A stretch of 64,000 nucleotides of DNA from an uncultured Eisenbergiella sp. GTDB lineage: Bacteria; Bacillota; Clostridia; Lachnospirales; Lachnospiraceae. Every line of letters starts with the position of its first letter. The stretch's first letter is position 1. The notes under the pieces are model-generated. The model saw only the letters and a list, made by a program, of their open reading frames with translations, was not told the DNA's origin and made no database searches. The stretch spans positions 1 to 64,000 of the forward strand of contig CAJUEL010000002.1 of the NCBI GenBank assembly GCA_910585455.1, written 5' to 3'. The position numbers were made by a program, and so were the translations under genes. Positions 59,249 through 64,000 of this stretch are shown one piece after another.

Positions 59249-60952
59249 ATGAGAATTCAACACAACATTGCGGCTCTGAATTCATACCGCAACCTGACAA
59301 ACAACAACAATGCAGTTTCCAAGAACCTTGAGAAGCTGTCCTCCGGTTACAAGATTAACCGCGCAGGCGACGATGCGGCAGGTCTGGCTATTTCCGAGAA
59401 GATGCGTGCGCAGATCACAGGTCTTGAGACCGCTCAGAAGAACGCGAACGATGGTATTTCCCTGATTCAGACCGCTGAAGGCGCTCTGACAGAAGTTCAC
59501 TCCATGTTAAATCGTATGGTTGAGCTGGCTAACCAGTCCGCTAACGGTACATACCAGGATGACGACCGTGCGAACCTGCAGGCAGAAGTTGCTGCTCTGA
59601 AGGACGAAATCGACCGTATCTCCGCTGGAACCAACTTCAACGGCATCACGTTGCTGGATGGTTCTCTTGGAAATAAAGCTACTATCGGTGTTCCCAATGA
59701 AGTTGCCCTGATCTCTGTTGTAGACGGACAGCTTGGACAGAAGGCACAGGCAGGTGTTCTTACCTTCGACCTGAGCCAGCTGAGCATGAGCACCAATGCA
59801 AATGTCAGCGTTACCATCAAGGTTGGTACTGCTACTGTTATGAGCGCAGGCGGAGAAGCGATCAGTGTCAGCCTGGCTTCGGGAGCTACCCTGTCTGGCG
59901 CTACCTTTGCCGCGAAGATGAACGGTGGAAGCGTTACGCTGGATGGCGTGAAGTACAACATCAGCGTGAATGGTGGTAAGGTTACTCTGACAGGTGAGAA
60001 GCCGCCTACGTCCAAAATCACTGACGACTACAGAGTAAATGTTATGGTCAACACAAGCACAGGCGCTGCGGCGAAGAACTTTGGTAATGAGTTCGGTGTC
60101 GTTGTTGTAAAACAGCCTATCAGCTCCGATGTTGGCAGAGTATATGCACAGGCAAGCTTCGCTCTCGACACAAATATCGTGAAGGATGGCGGCGCGCTGA
60201 AGATTGGCGATACCACTTATGTATTTGCGATTGGCAAGAACAGCTCCTTCAAGAATGCAGCAAATGTTGTTGACCTGACGGATATGGAAGAAACTGTTGA
60301 TCCGGATAAACTGCTGAAAGCAGCGGCAAGCCGTCTGACCTATGCAGCTGTTGACAACAAGAACTTCTTCGTTGGCACAAACCTTGGCTCTGCTCCTGAC
60401 ATTCTCATCACAGAGAAAGAGGGCGGCGTAGACTATACAAAGAACAACCTTGCTGGTACTGACGGTATCGGTGGCGGTAACACCGCTGCTAATGATGCTT
60501 CTGCTGCTGACTGGAAGGGTCTGGTTCAGTATGGTTCCGCTACCATGAGCGGAAGCAGCTTAAGCCTGCAGATCGGTGATACATCCGATGACTTCAACCA
60601 GATGAACGTTGCTGTTAACGCGATGGATTCCGAATCCCTTGGTCTGCGTGACATCGATATCAGCACACAGGCTGGTGCGAAGCTGGCTGTTGACAAGATC
60701 AAGAATGCGATCAACACCGTATCCACACAGCGTGGTGCGCTTGGTGCCCTTCAGAACCGTCTGGAGCATACCATCAACAACCTGAGCGTGACAACGGAGA
60801 ACATGACTGCTGCTGAGAGCCGCATCCGTGACGTTGACATGGCGAAGGAAATGATGGCTTACACCAAGAACAACATTCTGGTACAGTCCGCGCAGGCTAT
60901 GCTTGCTCAGGCAAACCAGATTCCTCAGGGCGTTCTGCAGCTGCTCCAGTAA
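59249..60952 (+). CDS. Flagellin, right copy (probably expressed in this orientation)
   Basis: A 567-residue flagellin with the same N- and C-terminal D0/D1 parts as the left copy. The first 260 bp or more of the two genes are practically identical, while the middle domain (about 150-440) has diverged, e.g. VTIKVGTATVMSAGGEAISVS here. Only this copy has the sigma-28 promoter in front of it. The helix segment LNRMVELANQSANG resembles the TLR5-recognised part of other flagellins. The 82 nt between recombination site and ATG are nearly the same as on the left, so either gene could use the promoter after inversion. Confidence 0.95.
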   Translation: MRIQHNIAALNSYRNLTNNNNAVSKNLEKLSSGYKINRAGDDAAGLAISEKMRAQITGLETAQKNANDGISLIQTAEGALTEVHSMLNRMVELANQSANGTYQDDDRANLQAEVAALKDEIDRISAGTNFNGITLLDGSLGNKATIGVPNEVALISVVDGQLGQKAQAGVLTFDLSQLSMSTNANVSVTIKVGTATVMSAGGEAISVSLASGATLSGATFAAKMNGGSVTLDGVKYNISVNGGKVTLTGEKPPTSKITDDYRVNVMVNTSTGAAAKNFGNEFGVVVVKQPISSDVGRVYAQASFALDTNIVKDGGALKIGDTTYVFAIGKNSSFKNAANVVDLTDMEETVDPDKLLKAAASRLTYAAVDNKNFFVGTNLGSAPDILITEKEGGVDYTKNNLAGTDGIGGGNTAANDASAADWKGLVQYGSATMSGSSLSLQIGDTSDDFNQMNVAVNAMDSESLGLRDIDISTQAGAKLAVDKIKNAINTVSTQRGALGALQNRLEHTINNLSVTTENMTAAESRIRDVDMAKEMMAYTKNNILVQSAQAMLAQANQIPQGVLQLLQ

Positions 60953-61029
60953 TTTATCCGGATTTCATAGCAGAACAAGCAGGAAATTATGTAATCCATC
61001 AGACATGGTTCCATGTCTGCAAAACAGGA

Positions 61030-61059
61030 ACCGGGGCGGGGAATATCTCCCGCCCCGGT
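61030..61059 (+). terminator. Attenuator-like hairpin between right flagellin and glycosyltransferase
   Basis: ACCGGGGCGGG and CCCGCCCCGGT around an 8-nt loop, then CTTTTAT. Before it a smaller perfect hairpin, CAGACATGG/CCATGTCTG, is found at about 61000-61019. Both are conserved in the left cassette. Confidence 0.75.
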
Positions 61060-61085
61060 CTTTTATAATGAAGGGAGAACGAGAA

Positions 61086-63296
61086 ATGAAAAGGACGCTG
61101 CGCCTTTCCCAGTGCATGATCGTGAAAAACGAAGAGGATAATATCCGCCGCGCCCTTTCCTGGGGGAAAGGAATCGTTTGCGAGCAAATCGTCGTGGATA
61201 CCGGTTCGGAGGACAATACTGTGACCATAGCCGAGGAAATGGGGGCGACAGTTTACCGTTTTGAATGGAATGACGACTTCTCGGCGGCAAAAAATTTTGC
61301 TCTGTCAAAAGCGACGGGAGATTGGATTGCTTTTCTGGATGCGGATGAATATTTTCAGGGAGAAGATCTGGAAAAACTGAAAAAATTGCTCGCTTTTCTT
61401 GCCGCTTATCCTGCAGGGCAGCAGCCGGATGCGGTGCGCTGCAGCATGCTTCATCTTGGCTTGAGCGGGAAGGTATTTTCCACTACGATGCAGGATCGAC
61501 TGATCCGGAATGATAAAAATCTTCGGTATCAAAACCGGATACACGAAAAGCTTGTGAATGCTTCCGGCAGAAATCTGACAGTTTATGATGTGGGAAATGA
61601 GCTCGCAATTTATCATACTGGCTATGCGATGGAGGATTCCAAAAAGAAAAGCAAGGCGGACAGGAATCTTTCCCTGTTGTTAAAGGAGGTTAAGGAACAT
61701 CCGGATCATATGTGGCTTTGGTCCTATATCGGAGATTCCCGGCTTGCACAGGAAGATTATAAGGGGGCGCTGGAAGCGTACCGGGAAGTGATTGATCATC
61801 CCGAAGCGGAAATGGATTATTCGCTGCGTCTGAATGCTTATGCGAGCTCTGCGAGGATTCTTGGAGCGCTTCCGTTTTGCACGGAGGCGGAAGTGACAGA
61901 GCTTTATGAGAAGTATCTGAAGGTCGGGCGTGCGCATCCGGATATGGAGTATTGGACAGGCCAGAACCTTTTGCGTTTCGGAAAACAGGATGAATGTGCC
62001 GCCCATCTGGAAAAAGCTCTATATGAAATGGAACATAGGGATTTCTCTTTCACCCTGTATATTACCGGAGAGCTTGACAAGGTATACGGCACACTCGCTC
62101 TGATTTATGCCAAAAAGGAAGAAAAAGGAAAGGCAGTACAATATGCAGTTCTCGCGCTGCGCGCACAACGGTATCAGGATGACGTTTTAAATATGCTTAT
62201 CCTGCTGTTCAGGGACAACAAAGAGAAAGCGGGTAATGTTTATACCTTCCTTTCCAAAATATATAATTTCGGTTCGTCCAGGGATGTATTTTTTGTCTAT
62301 AAAGCCGCGAAGCTTGTACAGTTTTACCAGCTGGAGGATTACATCTATCATACGCTGTCTGAAAGTGAAATTGCCTTTTTGGAGGAAACAAAGAAACCTC
62401 CTTATTTTCTTGATGAGACGCAGGCGAAAGAGCGCTATCCGTCCGTGCCCTACCATAACGGCATAGATATTCACTTTCTGGAGCTGATGGAGGAAATCAG
62501 GGATGGCGATGTCATTTCTCTTTCTCTTCGGATGAACAACGCACTGCGGGAGATAGCGGCAAAGAATTCTGCGGCCTATGAAAAAATTCTTTCCTTTTAT
62601 GAAAAAAATGAATTCTGGGGAAGGTTAGTGCCCGATCAGGATGAATATGAAACCTTTCAGCGGCGTGCGGAGTTTATGAAAAAGCAGCAAAGCGGAATCA
62701 TTAACCTGTACGGTATTTTGTCCGATTATCGTTCCCGCCGCACGCTTTGTGCCCTGCTGGACAACTGGATGCATCTGAATAATGTGTCGCTGCAAATGGC
62801 AACAGAAAGCTGCCCGCAGGTATTTGATCCGGATTTGATGCCGGACGCAAAAGGAAAACGCTTCATAGATCTCTGGGCAACAGAAGGAAATGATATTCGA
62901 AGCTTCCTCCAGGCTTATGATGACAGCTATGAAAAAATTTTGTGTTATGTCAGGTCCGAGGACGATGCGTTGAAGCTCGCCTGCAACCTGCGCGGGGTAA
63001 AACGTTTGGAAATCAAGGCGTGTCAGGAAATGGAGGTCAATATAGATCATGATGTGATTGGCGCAGCCGGCTTTATCCGCATACACGGGGAGGGCAAAGA
63101 GCTGCAGCTTTTGAATTGCTGCAGCGCGCAAATCGCGGCATACCGCCCGGCGCTTATCGTAAGCGCTTACTATGGATATGAGGCGCTGCTTTCGATTACG
63201 GAAAGGATCATGCAGGTGAACCCCTCCTATAAACTGTATTTGCGTTATTACGGTGACTCATTTGCAACATCAGACTATTACCTGATTGCAATATAA
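61086..63296 (+). CDS. Glycosyltransferase-TPR-FkbM-like protein, right cassette
   Basis: A 736-residue paralog of the left protein. The GT2 part (1-230) has LSQCMIVKNEEDNIRRAL and AFLDADEYF, TPR-like repeats follow (YIGDSRLAQEDYKGALEAYREVI), and the FkbM-like end has GFIRIHGEGKELQLLNC and YKLYLRYYGDS. The first 95 residues are almost identical to the left copy; the rest is about 60-70% identical by eye, so specificity may differ. Start at 61086 after AGGGAGAACGAG. It probably glycosylates, and perhaps methylates, the flagellin encoded just before it, and would be switched with it. Confidence 0.82.
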   Translation: MKRTLRLSQCMIVKNEEDNIRRALSWGKGIVCEQIVVDTGSEDNTVTIAEEMGATVYRFEWNDDFSAAKNFALSKATGDWIAFLDADEYFQGEDLEKLKKLLAFLAAYPAGQQPDAVRCSMLHLGLSGKVFSTTMQDRLIRNDKNLRYQNRIHEKLVNASGRNLTVYDVGNELAIYHTGYAMEDSKKKSKADRNLSLLLKEVKEHPDHMWLWSYIGDSRLAQEDYKGALEAYREVIDHPEAEMDYSLRLNAYASSARILGALPFCTEAEVTELYEKYLKVGRAHPDMEYWTGQNLLRFGKQDECAAHLEKALYEMEHRDFSFTLYITGELDKVYGTLALIYAKKEEKGKAVQYAVLALRAQRYQDDVLNMLILLFRDNKEKAGNVYTFLSKIYNFGSSRDVFFVYKAAKLVQFYQLEDYIYHTLSESEIAFLEETKKPPYFLDETQAKERYPSVPYHNGIDIHFLELMEEIRDGDVISLSLRMNNALREIAAKNSAAYEKILSFYEKNEFWGRLVPDQDEYETFQRRAEFMKKQQSGIINLYGILSDYRSRRTLCALLDNWMHLNNVSLQMATESCPQVFDPDLMPDAKGKRFIDLWATEGNDIRSFLQAYDDSYEKILCYVRSEDDALKLACNLRGVKRLEIKACQEMEVNIDHDVIGAAGFIRIHGEGKELQLLNCCSAQIAAYRPALIVSAYYGYEALLSITERIMQVNPSYKLYLRYYGDSFATSDYYLIAI

Positions 63297-63315
63297 ATAT
63301 AAGTTGAGGGTTGGG

Positions 63316-64000
63316 ATGGAACAATTAAAAATACAGTTTTTAAATGGTGGTCTTGCGAATCAGGCGTTCCAATATATTTTTGCGCGATATTACGCGCTTT
63401 CCCATCCGGGAGAGACCATGTATCTGGATGATTCCTATTTTGCCTTACATACGGTTCATAATGGATACGAATTGGAAAAGGTATTTGGCATTCATGCGCC
63501 TATGCTGAGCGATTGCTTTGATGAAGAGGTTTGGAATTTTATTTTGAGCGAACGGGCACAGGGGAAGAGCGTACCGCAGATATTATGCGAAAACGGGATC
63601 GCAATGGAAATGGTTTCTGAGGTAGAGGATGGGTATCAGACATTTAATCCATTTAAAGGCAAGGTGATTCAGACTCCCTGTAATGAGTATAAACCGCAAA
63701 TACTGGACAGGCAGGAACGTGTCTATTATCATGGCTACTGGGTTAATAAAAGCTGGTTTGCCCGATACGAGAAAGAATTTTTGGAGGAATTTAGATTTCC
63801 GGAAATTACCGATGATAAAAATAAAACGTATCTGCGCGATATCCAGACACCTCGTTCCGTATCGCTTCACGTCCGCAGAGGAGATTATATAACGGTAGGA
63901 TGGGTGTACCAGCTGCAGGAATATCGAAAACTGATTGATCGCTTTTTGGAGAATGTGGGAAGAAACTGGGATCTTTTCGTTTTTTCAGATGATTTGGACT
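63316..64000 (+). CDS. Alpha-1,2-fucosyltransferase (GT11), partial
   Basis: The first 228 residues of a GT11 family enzyme; the gene runs off the window. The N-terminal GGLANQAFQYIFARYYA (residues 11-27) and the donor-binding HVRRGDY (185-191) are the family signatures; it would transfer fucose or a related sugar from a GDP donor. GTTGAGGGTTGGG precedes the ATG, 19 nt after the glycosyltransferase stop, so it could belong to the right flagellin transcript. It has no counterpart after the left cassette, so the glycan made with the right flagellin may be more complex. Confidence 0.88.
   Translation, partial: MEQLKIQFLNGGLANQAFQYIFARYYALSHPGETMYLDDSYFALHTVHNGYELEKVFGIHAPMLSDCFDEEVWNFILSERAQGKSVPQILCENGIAMEMVSEVEDGYQTFNPFKGKVIQTPCNEYKPQILDRQERVYYHGYWVNKSWFARYEKEFLEEFRFPEITDDKNKTYLRDIQTPRSVSLHVRRGDYITVGWVYQLQEYRKLIDRFLENVGRNWDLFVFSDDLD

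Noticed and set aside
60903..61085. N-terminal extension of the right glycosyltransferase (and its left equivalent 54018-54200)
   Set aside because: The extension overlaps the flagellin end and the attenuator hairpin and begins at TTG without a site; the ATG after AGGGAG fits the family start.

Overview
The window looks like a chromosomal stretch of a motile, spore-forming, anaerobic gut Clostridium relative, most likely a Lachnospiraceae member. This is inferred from the conserved sporulation and division order hup-rqcP-yabP-yabQ-divIC-spoIIE-tilS-hpt-ftsH, a rubrerythrin, an archaeal-type ProRS, strong AGGAGG ribosome binding sites, flagellin and chemotaxis genes, and a sulfatase of the formylglycine type. 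I found no rRNA, tRNA or CRISPR.

Layout. 0-5.2 kb: an Rpn-family nuclease, a DEDDh exonuclease, a D,D-carboxypeptidase and trmB. 5.2-14.6 kb: a ten-gene Mrp/Mbh-type cation/proton antiporter operon with four antiporter-like (NuoL/M/N) subunits instead of the usual two. 14.8-22.8 kb: an O-antigen-ligase-like protein, an amidase, and a lantibiotic/peptide-resistance type ABC transporter divergent from its two-component system. 23-33.3 kb: cca, a CotS-like kinase and the sporulation/division/tilS-hpt-ftsH cluster; spoIIE is short and has a Spo0A-type promoter. 33.3-40.2 kb: two compact type I toxin-antitoxin loci flanking a carbohydrate ABC transporter and sulfatase. 40.2-50.2 kb: M20 peptidase, rubrerythrin, RluA-type synthase, a second O-antigen-ligase-like protein, an AI-2E family permease, proS, an MCP and CheW. 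50.3-51.7 kb: a broken AAA-ATPase/DUF1703 gene.

51.8-63.3 kb is the most interesting part. Two near-identical cassettes, each a flagellin followed by a glycosyltransferase-TPR-FkbM-like protein, face away from each other around a 3.2 kb central segment. That segment holds a tyrosine recombinase, an Rpn-family gene and one consensus sigma-28 promoter. It is bounded exactly by two inverted copies of a 27-bp dyad (10-bp arms, identical 7-bp spacer GCCCGCC) typical of tyrosine-recombinase core sites. The sigma-28 promoter points at the right flagellin; I see none in front of the left one. The simplest reading is an invertible switch that alternately expresses two flagellins, each with its own modification enzyme. 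Both flagellin leaders carry a perfect CsrA-type hairpin. An alpha-1,2-fucosyltransferase begins at the right edge.

Four very long inverted repeats (arms about 90-150 nt) sit in intergenic DNA at 16.9, 19.7, 20.1 and 33.3 kb. They fall into two families by the sequence at the hairpin tip, while their arms differ from locus to locus. All functions are read from sequence alone; none was checked against a database.
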